A stretch of 5,206 bases of DNA from an uncultured Sphingobium sp. GTDB taxonomy: Bacteria > Pseudomonadota > Alphaproteobacteria > Sphingomonadales > Sphingomonadaceae. Position 1 is the first letter of the stretch; each line of letters opens with the position of its first letter. The notes under the pieces were generated by a model that saw only the letters and a program-made list of their open reading frames with translations, was not told the origin of the DNA and searched no databases. The DNA is taken from assembly GCA_946479185.1 (NCBI GenBank), contig CAMLFF010000239.1:1-5206 (forward strand), read 5' to 3'. The position numbers were made by a program, and so were the translations under genes. Below are positions 1-5,206 of this stretch, in pieces.

Positions 1-405
1 CCACCCTCGCTGGGCCTGCTCACCGTGAACGCGATGGTTGCGGTGCAATCCATCCTCGTGCCGCTGCAGTGCGAGTTTTTTGCATTGGAGGGTCTGTCCC
101 AATTGCTCCAGACCTTCGAGCGCATCCGCGCGCGTTTCAATCCCGATCTGTCCATCCTCGGCGTTGCGCTGACCATGTATGATCGTCGTAACCGCCTTAC
201 CGATCAGGTCGCGGATGACGTGCGGGCGTGCCTCGGCGATCTCGTGTTCAAGACCGTGATCCCGCGCAATGTCCGCTTGTCCGAGGCGCCAAGTCACGGC
301 CTGCCTGCGCTCATTTACGATATGCGCTGCTCCGGATCGGAGGCCTATATGGCCTTGGCGCGCGAGCTGATTGAGAAATTGCCCAAGCAGGAGATCGCGG
401 CGTGA
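1..405 (+). CDS. parA: Chromosome partitioning ATPase ParA (C-terminal half, 5' end cut by window edge)
   Basis: This is the last 134 residues of a ParA/Soj-type Walker ATPase, which binds DNA non-specifically as an ATP dimer and drives segregation of ParB-bound origins. The reading frame is open from base 1, and the first residues, PPSLGLLTVNA, are the segment that directly follows the Walker B aspartate in this family. The GTG at 25 is therefore an internal valine codon and not a start. Next come the PLQCEFFALEGLSQLL segment, the MYDRRNRLTDQVADDVR segment, and the TVIPRNVRLSEAPSHG block typical of chromosomal ParA. Family members are about 260 residues, so roughly half is present; the P-loop lies outside the window. 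The stop overlaps the parB start by four bases (GTGA), which indicates co-transcription and translational coupling. The wording of the C-terminus resembles Sphingomonadales ParA. Identity is very secure. Confidence 0.95.
   Translation, partial: PPSLGLLTVNAMVAVQSILVPLQCEFFALEGLSQLLQTFERIRARFNPDLSILGVALTMYDRRNRLTDQVADDVRACLGDLVFKTVIPRNVRLSEAPSHGLPALIYDMRCSGSEAYMALARELIEKLPKQEIAA
389..393 (+). promoter_or_regulatory. Shine-Dalgarno sequence of parB
   Basis: AGGAG lies 8 bases upstream of the GTG at 402, inside the last codons of parA. It is a strong ribosome-binding site by the standard of this window and supports the GTG start of parB despite the overlap with the parA stop. Confidence 0.7.
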
Positions 406-1334
406 GCGAAGCAGAAAGCAGCAGCAAAGCCGCTCCACGGCGACAATTGGGCAGGGGTCTGTCAGCTCTGCTTGGCGATGTGAATCGCAATGTTTCGATC
501 AGCGGAGACGCGCGCACGGATGACCGTCAGGACGGTAATCGCGCCGTGCGCATGATCGAGATTTCCCGCATCGCGCCCCATCCTGAGCAGCCCCGCCGCC
601 ATTTCGATGAGCAGGCGCTGCTGGAACTGGCTGAGAGCATTCGAACCCGGGGCATTATCCAGCCGATCATCGTGCGTCCTGTGTCCGGCGATCGCTATCA
701 GATCGTGGCAGGTGAGCGACGCTGGCGGGCTGCGCAAAAGGCGCAGCTCCATCAGATTCCAGCGATTGTCCGTGAATTCAGCGAGGCCGAAACGCTTGAG
801 ATCGCGCTGGTCGAGAATATCCAGCGCGAAGACCTGAACGCGATCGAAGAGGCGCAGGCCTATCGCAGCCTGATCACGCAGTTCCACCATAGCCAAGATG
901 CGCTCGCGCGGATTGTAGGCAAATCCCGTAGCCACATCGCCAACCTCATCCGCCTCCTGGATCTGCCCGCCGATGTGCAGGATCTGGTCATGGTCGGGCA
1001 GCTGAGCATGGGTCATGGGCGTGCGCTGATCGGGGCGGCTGATTGCTCGACGCTCGCCAAGACCATCGCCACCAAGGGCCTTTCCGTGCGCGAGACCGAG
1101 CGGCTTGTGCGGGAATCGCGCGATGGCGGGCGCTCGGCTGCGCGTAGCTCAGCATCGGCGCAATCAACGGGTCGCGACCCTGACCTTGTTGCGATGGAAC
1201 AGCATTTAACCGACCTGTTGGGCCTCAAGGTCGGCATCAACCATGAGAATGGCAAAGGCGCGCTCACGCTGCAATATTCGAGCCTCGAACAGCTCGACAT
1301 GATTTGTCAGAAACTGACCGGCGGTGGATTCTAA
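402..1334 (+). CDS. parB: Chromosome partitioning protein ParB (CTP-dependent DNA clamp)
   Basis: ParB/Spo0J family protein of 310 residues, the usual length for alphaproteobacteria. It nucleates at parS sites, slides as a CTP-bound clamp and stimulates ParA. Domains in order: an N-terminal ParA-contacting motif LGRGLSALL (16-24); a variable tail (about 25-48); the CTP-binding domain with PEQPRRHF (61-68), GERRWRAA (104-111, the GxRRxxA nucleotide motif) and ENIQRED (138-144); a helix-turn-helix parS-binding region (about 166-190, [20 protein letters not shown]) followed by [11 protein letters not shown] (201-211); a short Ser/Ala/Arg-rich linker (about 240-258); and a C-terminal dimerisation domain ending LTGGGF. 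The GTG start is supported by AGGAG at 389-393. It is the second gene of the parAB operon. Its TAA stop is interlocked with the stop of the convergent kdsA. Nothing appears truncated. Confidence 0.97.
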   Translation: MSEAESSSKAAPRRQLGRGLSALLGDVNRNVSISGDARTDDRQDGNRAVRMIEISRIAPHPEQPRRHFDEQALLELAESIRTRGIIQPIIVRPVSGDRYQIVAGERRWRAAQKAQLHQIPAIVREFSEAETLEIALVENIQREDLNAIEEAQAYRSLITQFHHSQDALARIVGKSRSHIANLIRLLDLPADVQDLVMVGQLSMGHGRALIGAADCSTLAKTIATKGLSVRETERLVRESRDGGRSAARSSASAQSTGRDPDLVAMEQHLTDLLGLKVGINHENGKGALTLQYSSLEQLDMICQKLTGGGF

Positions 1335-1340
1335 CCCGCC
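1306..1340. other. Two short hairpins at the tail-to-tail parB/kdsA junction
   Basis: GTCAG (1306-1310) and CTGAC (1314-1318) form a perfect 5-bp stem around AAA. Immediately after it, GGCGG (1320-1324) and CCGCC (1336-1340) form a 5-bp GC stem whose 11-base loop contains both stop codons. A third 5-bp stem, CTGCC/GGCAG around AATAA, follows at 1384-1398 inside kdsA. Being symmetrical, they would fold in transcripts of either strand. No T-run follows on either strand, so they do not meet the usual definition of an intrinsic terminator. A role in ending or protecting the two mRNAs is inference, and chance is possible in GC-rich coding DNA. Confidence 0.35.
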
Positions 1341-2182
1341 ACGTCCACTTGGCGCTTGGCGAGTTCGTCAAACGCCCGCAGGTCTGCCAATAAGGCAGGC
1401 AGTTCGCTCAGCGGAACCATATTTGGGCCATCGCTGGGTGCGCGGTCGGGGTCTTCATGTGTTTCAATGAACACAGCCGCCACGCCGATTGCCACTGCCG
1501 CCCGCGCCAGCACGGGTACAAAGCGTCGCTCGCCCCCTGAGCTCGTTCCCTTGCCGCCGGGCTGCTGAACGCTGTGCGTGGCGTCGAATACGATGGGGCA
1601 CCCCGTTTCCGCGAGGATTGGCAGACCCCGCATGTCGCTCACCAATGTGTTGTAGCCAAAGCTCGTGCCGCGTTCCGTGAGCAGCACCTTGTCATTGCCT
1701 GCGCCGCGAATTTTATCTGCGACATTCGCCATGTCCCAAGGCGCTAGAAACTGCCCCTTTTTTACATTTACCGCGCGACCCGTGTTTGCGGCTGCAATCA
1801 ACAAATCCGTCTGTCTGCACAAAAAGGCAGGAATCTGCAGCACATCGACAATCTCCGCCACAGCGGCGCATTGGCTCGCCTCATGCACATCCGTGATGAC
1901 CGGGCAGCCGAAGCGCTCCTTGATCTCCGCGAAAATATCCATCGCCAGGGCGAGCCCGATGCCGCGCGGGGCATTGGCAGAGGTTCGGTTCGCTTTGTCG
2001 AAACTACTCTTATAAATCAGTGGCATACCAAGTTCCGACGTCATCTCGACAAGCGCCTGCGCGGTTTCCAGCGCATGTTCGCGTGTCTCCATAGCGCAGG
2101 GTCCAGCGATCAGTGCGAGTGGGCGATCGTTGGCGACATTGAGGTTGCCGATGGAGACGGTGCGGGGTGCGGATGCTGTCAT
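1331..2182 (-). CDS. kdsA: 3-deoxy-8-phosphooctulonate synthase (KDO-8-phosphate synthase), metal-dependent class
   Basis: This 283-residue TIM-barrel enzyme condenses arabinose-5-phosphate with phosphoenolpyruvate to give KDO-8-phosphate in the cytoplasm. IAGPCAME (25-32) opens the barrel, and [10 protein letters not shown] (59-68) carries the KANR substrate motif that separates KdsA from DAHP synthases. Later blocks are TDVHE (97-101), [10 protein letters not shown] (141-150), [16 protein letters not shown] (170-185), [12 protein letters not shown] (199-210) and SDGPNM (250-255). Cys29, His203, Glu240 and Asp251 have the same spacing as Cys11, His185, Glu222 and Asp233 of the Aquifex enzyme, so this is the metal-requiring class; the E. 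coli type has Asn in place of the Cys. The ATG at 2182 is the first start after an in-frame stop and has no clear Shine-Dalgarno sequence. The gene lies 51 bases downstream of kdsD on the same strand, probably in one transcript. Its TAG stop shares bases with the parB stop. Confidence 0.97.
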   Translation of the reverse strand: MTASAPRTVSIGNLNVANDRPLALIAGPCAMETREHALETAQALVEMTSELGMPLIYKSSFDKANRTSANAPRGIGLALAMDIFAEIKERFGCPVITDVHEASQCAAVAEIVDVLQIPAFLCRQTDLLIAAANTGRAVNVKKGQFLAPWDMANVADKIRGAGNDKVLLTERGTSFGYNTLVSDMRGLPILAETGCPIVFDATHSVQQPGGKGTSSGGERRFVPVLARAAVAIGVAAVFIETHEDPDRAPSDGPNMVPLSELPALLADLRAFDELAKRQVDVAG

Positions 2183-2233
2183 GGTCAGCGCAATAGCCGT
2201 CCATGTCGATGTCGCAAAGCCATCTTGCGCAGT

Positions 2234-3241
2234 TCAGGCAATATCCAACCGATCAAGATCGTGAATATGGATGAGGCCGATGGGCCGCATGGGTGCAGCC
2301 GGGTCCATCACGAACAGCGCCGTGATCCTGTTCACGGCCAATATGGCGAGCGCATCCTCGGCACTCATGCCGTCGCTGATCGTTTTCGGATGGCCCGTCA
2401 TCACATCGCAGGCCTTCCGCGCGAGCAGGCCTTCAATGTTCCGGCGCAAGTCGCCATCGGTGATTGTGCCGATGAGGTCGCCCGCATCATCGATCACTCC
2501 GGCGATGCCAAAGCTCTTCTCGGTCATGATCATCAGCACATCCTGCATGGAGGCATCGCGCGCGGTGAGCGGCAGGCGATCCCCGCTATGCATGATCTTG
2601 CGCACGGGCAGCAGGCGCGAGCCGATCGCGCCGCCCGGATGGAGCAGTTCAAGTTGGGAGCGCGAAATGCCCTGCGCTTTCATCACGGTAACAGCGAGCG
2701 CATCGCCAAGCGCCAACATCAAGGTTGTCGATGTGGTGGGTGAGATATTGGCGGAGCATGCTTCCTCTGCACGCGGCAGCAGGATACACACCGTCGCGAT
2801 TTGCATCATCGGCGAGTGCTGATGCGATGTGATGCCAATGACCGGGCAGCCCAAAGCGCGGGCATGCTGCATCAAGGGGAGCAGCTCGGGCGTGGCACCT
2901 GAATTTGAGAGGGCGACAATCACGTCGGCAGGGGTGATCATTCCCAGATCGCCATGCGCCGCTTCGCCGGGATGGACGAAGAAGGATGGCAGTCCGGTCG
3001 AGGAAAAAGTTGCCGCCATTTTGCGGGCGATATGGCCCGACTTGCCCATGCCGCTCAAAACGACCCGGCCCTGCGTGCCGAGCAGGATTTCAACCGCCGA
3101 TGAAAAGCTGTCGTCCAGCGTGCCAGCAAATTGCTGAAGCGCATTGGCCTCAAGCTGCAACACCGCGCGGCCATGATGCAGCATGTCGGTTTGGCTGAGC
3201 CGGCGCTGGAAATTGAATCGCTGCTTTACGTCCTGAAACAT
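2234..3241 (-). CDS. kdsD: D-arabinose-5-phosphate isomerase (SIS domain plus CBS pair)
   Basis: KdsD/KpsF/GutQ family enzyme that converts ribulose-5-phosphate to arabinose-5-phosphate, the substrate of the adjacent KdsA. With the start at 3241 it is 335 residues (E. coli KdsD has 328). A SIS domain (about 45-185) holds GMGKSGHIARKMAATF (64-79), HPGEAAHGDLGM (90-101), SNSGATPE (112-119) and SPTTSTT (167-173). Two CBS motifs follow (about 216-270 and 279-333; TDGDLRR at 261-267). The catalytic residues known from E. coli (Lys59, Glu111, Glu152, His193) correspond to Lys67, Glu119, Glu160 and His201 at a constant offset of 8, so activity is expected. An upstream in-frame ATG at 3280 would add 13 residues, but only the ATG at 3241 has a Shine-Dalgarno sequence and fits family length. 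KpsF (capsule) and GutQ paralogues share this fold; pairing with kdsA favours kdsD. Confidence 0.95.
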   Translation of the reverse strand: MFQDVKQRFNFQRRLSQTDMLHHGRAVLQLEANALQQFAGTLDDSFSSAVEILLGTQGRVVLSGMGKSGHIARKMAATFSSTGLPSFFVHPGEAAHGDLGMITPADVIVALSNSGATPELLPLMQHARALGCPVIGITSHQHSPMMQIATVCILLPRAEEACSANISPTTSTTLMLALGDALAVTVMKAQGISRSQLELLHPGGAIGSRLLPVRKIMHSGDRLPLTARDASMQDVLMIMTEKSFGIAGVIDDAGDLIGTITDGDLRRNIEGLLARKACDVMTGHPKTISDGMSAEDALAILAVNRITALFVMDPAAPMRPIGLIHIHDLDRLDIA

Positions 3242-3249
3242 GATGTTCG

Positions 3250-3255
3250 TCCTTT
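3250..3255 (-). promoter_or_regulatory. Shine-Dalgarno sequence that decides the kdsD start
   Basis: On the minus strand AAAGGA lies 8 bases before the ATG at 3241. The alternative ATG at 3280 is preceded by GGCGCAACT and has no comparable site. This favours the 335-residue product over the 348-residue one. Confidence 0.6.
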
Positions 3256-3322
3256 GGACGTCTCGGATGTCTGCGCGCATAGTTGCGCCGACAAATGCCA
3301 GGAGGCCCCTGAAATCAAAATT

Positions 3323-3341
3323 CGGATGTGCTGCCCATCCG
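3323..3341. repeat. Inverted repeat CGGATG-N7-CATCCG (possible operator)
   Basis: A perfect 6-bp inverted repeat (3323-3328 and 3336-3341) with a 7-base spacer, followed within two bases by the near-palindrome GCTTAGGCGCCAAGC (3343-3357; core GGCGCC). A third copy of the hexamer CGGATG lies at 3264-3269. Position between divergent genes is compatible with a regulator-binding site, but no regulator gene is in view, so the role is inference. Confidence 0.35.
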
Positions 3342-3433
3342 GCTTAGGCGCCAAGCATTGACGGACAGTTAACGATATTTCGTGGCGGGTGCAGTGGATT
3401 GACGCCGCACCCCAATATCTCCATCGCTTACGC

Positions 3434-4450
3434 ATGAGGTTTTCATCGGATAATATCGCGCCGGTCCATCCGCGCGTGCTTGAGGCTATGGCCAAGGCCA
3501 ATGTGGTGGACACGCCTTATGATGGCGATGCGCTCAATCAGGCGCTCAATGGTCGTTTTTCCGAATTGTTCGAGCATGACGTCACCGTCATCTGGATGTC
3601 GACAGGCACGGCGGCCAATGCGCTCGCCTTGTCGCTGCTTTGCCCGCCCTATGGCGGCATCCTCACGCATGACTCTGCGCATGTGGTGGGGGATGAATGT
3701 GGCGCGATCGAGCTGCAAACCGGTGGCGCGCGCCTGCTCACACGAGGCTCTCCGGACGGGAAGCTTGCCGCGCCTGATCTGCGGGACTGGATCGGGAGCA
3801 TCGACATGTCGATCCACAAGACCCGGCCTTATGCGGTTTCGCTCACCAATGTCACGGAGACCGGCCGGGTCTACACGCCGGGCGAAATGGCAGCGCTTGG
3901 CGATGTCTGCCGGGAGCGTGGCCTTGCCTTCCATATCGATGGGGCGCGATTCGCCAATGCCATTGCCCATCTGGATTGCTCGCCTGCTGATCTGAGCTGG
4001 CGGGCCGGTGTGGATGCGCTGAGCTTTGGCTTCACCAAAAATGGCGCCATGAATGCCGAGGCCCTCATCCTGTTCGACAAATCGCGGCTGGACGAGGCCC
4101 AGCGGCGGCGCAAGCGGGGAGGGCATCTGCTCTCCAAAGGCCGCTATGTGGCGGCGCAATTGCACGCGCTGCTGGATGATGATCTTTGGCTTGCCAATGC
4201 GCGCGCGTCCAATCTGGCGGCACAGCCTTTGGCGCAGGCCGCGCCCGATCGCCTGATGCATCCCGTTGAAGCCAATATGGTGTTTATTGACCTGAGCCGA
4301 GATGAGATTGCGCAGCTCCACGCACAGGGCTTTGGCTTTTATGCTGGCGATAAGGGTGGCGCGCGGCTGGTCACCAGCTGGCATCACCAGCCAGCCGATG
4401 TCGCGCCCTTGGCGGCCGCCATTGCCGCATTGAGAGGCGCGGGTCAGTGA
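3434..4450 (+). CDS. ltaE: Low-specificity L-threonine aldolase (PLP-dependent)
   Basis: Fold-type I PLP enzyme that cleaves L-threonine or L-allo-threonine to glycine and acetaldehyde. From the ATG at 3434 it has 338 residues and begins MRFSSDN, the usual beginning of the family. STGTAANALALS (near 56-67) is the PLP phosphate loop. HDSAHVVGDECGA (79-91) supplies His83, in the position of the ring-stacking histidine. HIDGARFAN (167-175) holds Asp169, which pairs with the PLP nitrogen. FTKNGAM (200-206) holds Lys202, the Schiff-base lysine. The TKNG form and the DECGA motif match the Pseudomonas-type aldolase better than the E. coli type. A GTG at 3389 extends the frame by 15 residues that look unlike the family, so I prefer 3434. 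Neither start has a good Shine-Dalgarno sequence. A transporter gene follows after 10 bases. A related beta-eliminating or D-amino-acid enzyme cannot be fully excluded. Confidence 0.92.
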   Translation: MRFSSDNIAPVHPRVLEAMAKANVVDTPYDGDALNQALNGRFSELFEHDVTVIWMSTGTAANALALSLLCPPYGGILTHDSAHVVGDECGAIELQTGGARLLTRGSPDGKLAAPDLRDWIGSIDMSIHKTRPYAVSLTNVTETGRVYTPGEMAALGDVCRERGLAFHIDGARFANAIAHLDCSPADLSWRAGVDALSFGFTKNGAMNAEALILFDKSRLDEAQRRRKRGGHLLSKGRYVAAQLHALLDDDLWLANARASNLAAQPLAQAAPDRLMHPVEANMVFIDLSRDEIAQLHAQGFGFYAGDKGGARLVTSWHHQPADVAPLAAAIAALRGAGQ

Positions 4451-4460
4451 ACCTGCGGTC

Positions 4461-5206
4461 ATGAGCGGTGCGCGCCTGGCCTATGGCGTTGTGCTGCCAT
4501 TTGCTGCGGTCACTTTGATCTGGTCATCGACCTGGATCGTCATCCGTGATCAGCTCGGCGTCGTCCCGGCGAGCTGGTCGGTTTGCTACCGCTTTGCCAT
4601 TGCCGCATTGGGCATGGCGCTGTTGGCGAAGCTGAGCAAAATATCGCTCGCCATGAGTCCGCGCGCTGTGATGTTCGCAGGGCTGTTTGGCGTCATGCAC
4701 TTCTCGCTCAATTTCAATCTGCTGTACCGGGCGGAAGTGCATCTGACCTCCGGGCTGTGCGCCCTCGTTTATGCACTGCTGATGATCCCCAACAGCGTGT
4801 TTGCGCGCATTTTCTTTCAGGAGCGGGTGAGCCGTGGCTTCATTCTTGGCTCGCTCGTCGCGGTTGCTGGCGTGCTGATGCTCTTCCTCAACGAGTATCG
4901 CACCAGCATCACCGCCTCACCGCAGGATGTGCTGGGCGCGCTGGCAATCTGTCTCGTCGCCGTGCTGTGCGCCTCCATTGCCAATGTCATGCAGGCATCG
5001 CCAATTGCGCGTTCGGTGCCCATGATTGCGCAATTGACCTGGGCAATGGCGATCGGCGCATTGGCGGACGGCTTATTCGCGTGGGTGGTGGATGGCCCGC
5101 CCATTATCGAGCCACGGGCAGGCTATTGGCTGGGGGTCGTCTATCTCGCGCTCGCCGGATCGGTGTTTACATTCCCGCTCTATTTCCGACTATTGCAACG
5201 CATCGG
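4461..5206 (+). CDS. DMT superfamily transporter, EamA-type (3' end cut by window edge)
   Basis: The open frame from the ATG at 4461 runs to the window end and gives 248 residues without a stop; family members are about 290-300, so perhaps the last 45-50 are missing. It is an inner-membrane protein with hydrophobic segments at about 8-28, 38-57, 69-89, 97-118, 127-143, 157-177, 187-210 and 222-242, consistent with the ten-helix EamA layout. Typical marks are LIWSSTWIVIRD (19-30) in helix 1, the QERVSRGFILGSLVAVAGVLML repeat-end motif (120-141) and YLALAGSVFTFPLYFRLLQR (228-247) in the second EamA repeat. An in-frame stop at 4431 leaves ATG 4461 as the first possible start; only a weak GCGG precedes it. 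The 10-base gap after the aldolase gene implies co-transcription. The substrate is unknown; DMT exporters handle amino acids (such as RhtA), metabolites or drugs. Confidence 0.9.
   Translation, partial: MSGARLAYGVVLPFAAVTLIWSSTWIVIRDQLGVVPASWSVCYRFAIAALGMALLAKLSKISLAMSPRAVMFAGLFGVMHFSLNFNLLYRAEVHLTSGLCALVYALLMIPNSVFARIFFQERVSRGFILGSLVAVAGVLMLFLNEYRTSITASPQDVLGALAICLVAVLCASIANVMQASPIARSVPMIAQLTWAMAIGALADGLFAWVVDGPPIIEPRAGYWLGVVYLALAGSVFTFPLYFRLLQRI

Larger units (their letters stand above)
3242..3433. promoter_or_regulatory. Intergenic region between divergent kdsD and threonine aldolase genes
   Basis: This stretch of about 190 bases separates two divergent genes and must hold the promoters of both units. 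It is less GC-rich than its surroundings (for example 3311-3323 and 3365-3380). I could not assign a -35/-10 pair with good spacing on either strand. TTGACG occurs at 3358 and 3399 on the plus strand without a well-spaced -10. It contains an inverted repeat CGGATG/CATCCG (3323-3341) and a near-palindrome around GGCGCC (3343-3357). No small gene or RNA is apparent. Confidence 0.45.

Noticed and set aside
25..405. GTG at 25 as the start of a 126-residue protein
   Set aside because: The frame is open to the window edge, and the residues before the GTG (PPSLGLLT) match ParA, so this is an internal codon of a truncated parA.
462..1016. 184-codon minus-strand open frame inside parB
   Set aside because: parB is unmistakable over this stretch; the antisense product has no family features.
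1320..1340. Intrinsic transcription terminator at the parB/kdsA junction
   Set aside because: The GC stem is only 5 bp with an 11-base loop and is not followed by a T-run on either strand; kept only as a hairpin observation.
1457..1474. parS-like partial palindrome TGTGTTTCAATGAACACA about 120 bases downstream of parB
   Set aside because: It resembles TGTTTCACGTGAAACA, but the core is two bases short and lacks the central CG. It also falls in kdsA codons for the conserved VFIETH segment, which explains the bases. ParB binding to it is unlikely; a ChIP-seq peak here would reverse this.
2183..2233. Possible separate promoter or hairpin regulator between kdsD and kdsA
   Set aside because: CGCAA/TTGCG at 2213-2229 makes only a weak 5-bp stem with a 7-base loop, and no promoter elements are recognisable in 51 bases; simple co-transcription is the better reading.
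1871..2743. 290-codon plus-strand open frame across kdsA and kdsD
   Set aside because: It lies wholly antisense to two well-supported genes and their short spacer, and its product is composed of arginine-, histidine- and glycine-rich sequence with no recognisable domain.
3443..4462. 339-codon open frame antisense to the threonine aldolase
   Set aside because: It mirrors nearly the whole aldolase gene, its product is rich in Arg, Gly and His without family motifs, and such shadows are usual opposite GC-rich genes.

Overview
The window looks like ordinary chromosomal DNA of an alphaproteobacterium, probably of the order Sphingomonadales. The lineage call rests on the phrasing of the ParA C-terminus (residue runs such as LTMYDRRNRLTDQV and SGSEAYMALARELI), the ParA-ParB gene pair, a base composition of roughly 60% G+C, and few strong Shine-Dalgarno sequences. 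It comes from recall of family sequences, not from a search. Chromosomal parAB pairs usually lie near the replication origin, so the window is probably origin-proximal, although no origin is visible here.

Layout. Bases 1-405 hold the C-terminal half of parA (5' end outside the window). It overlaps parB (402-1334, +) by the four bases GTGA. The parB stop interlocks with the stop of kdsA on the other strand (1331-2182, -), so the two genes end tail to tail with no intergenic DNA. Upstream of kdsA on the minus strand, 51 bases away, is kdsD/kpsF (2234-3241, -). A non-coding stretch of about 190 bases (3242-3433) separates kdsD from a divergent gene for a low-specificity L-threonine aldolase (3434-4450, +). 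Ten bases downstream of that, a DMT/EamA-family transporter gene starts (4461) and runs off the right edge.

How the genes work together. ParA and ParB are the chromosome segregation ATPase and the CTP-dependent DNA clamp that loads at parS. KdsD and KdsA catalyse the first two steps of KDO (3-deoxy-D-manno-octulosonate) synthesis: ribulose-5-phosphate to arabinose-5-phosphate, then condensation with phosphoenolpyruvate. Their catalytic residues are intact, and KdsA has the full set of ligands of the metal-dependent class. The aldolase and the transporter form a second small transcription unit. Any link between the aldolase and the transported substrate is conjecture.

I found no RNA gene, insertion sequence, CRISPR array, prophage trace or canonical parS site, and no convincing undescribed system. 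The points most worth a second look are the interlocked parB/kdsA stops with flanking hairpins, the three CGGATG hexamers in the kdsD/aldolase intergenic region, and the presence of KDO genes in a lineage known for members that lack lipopolysaccharide.
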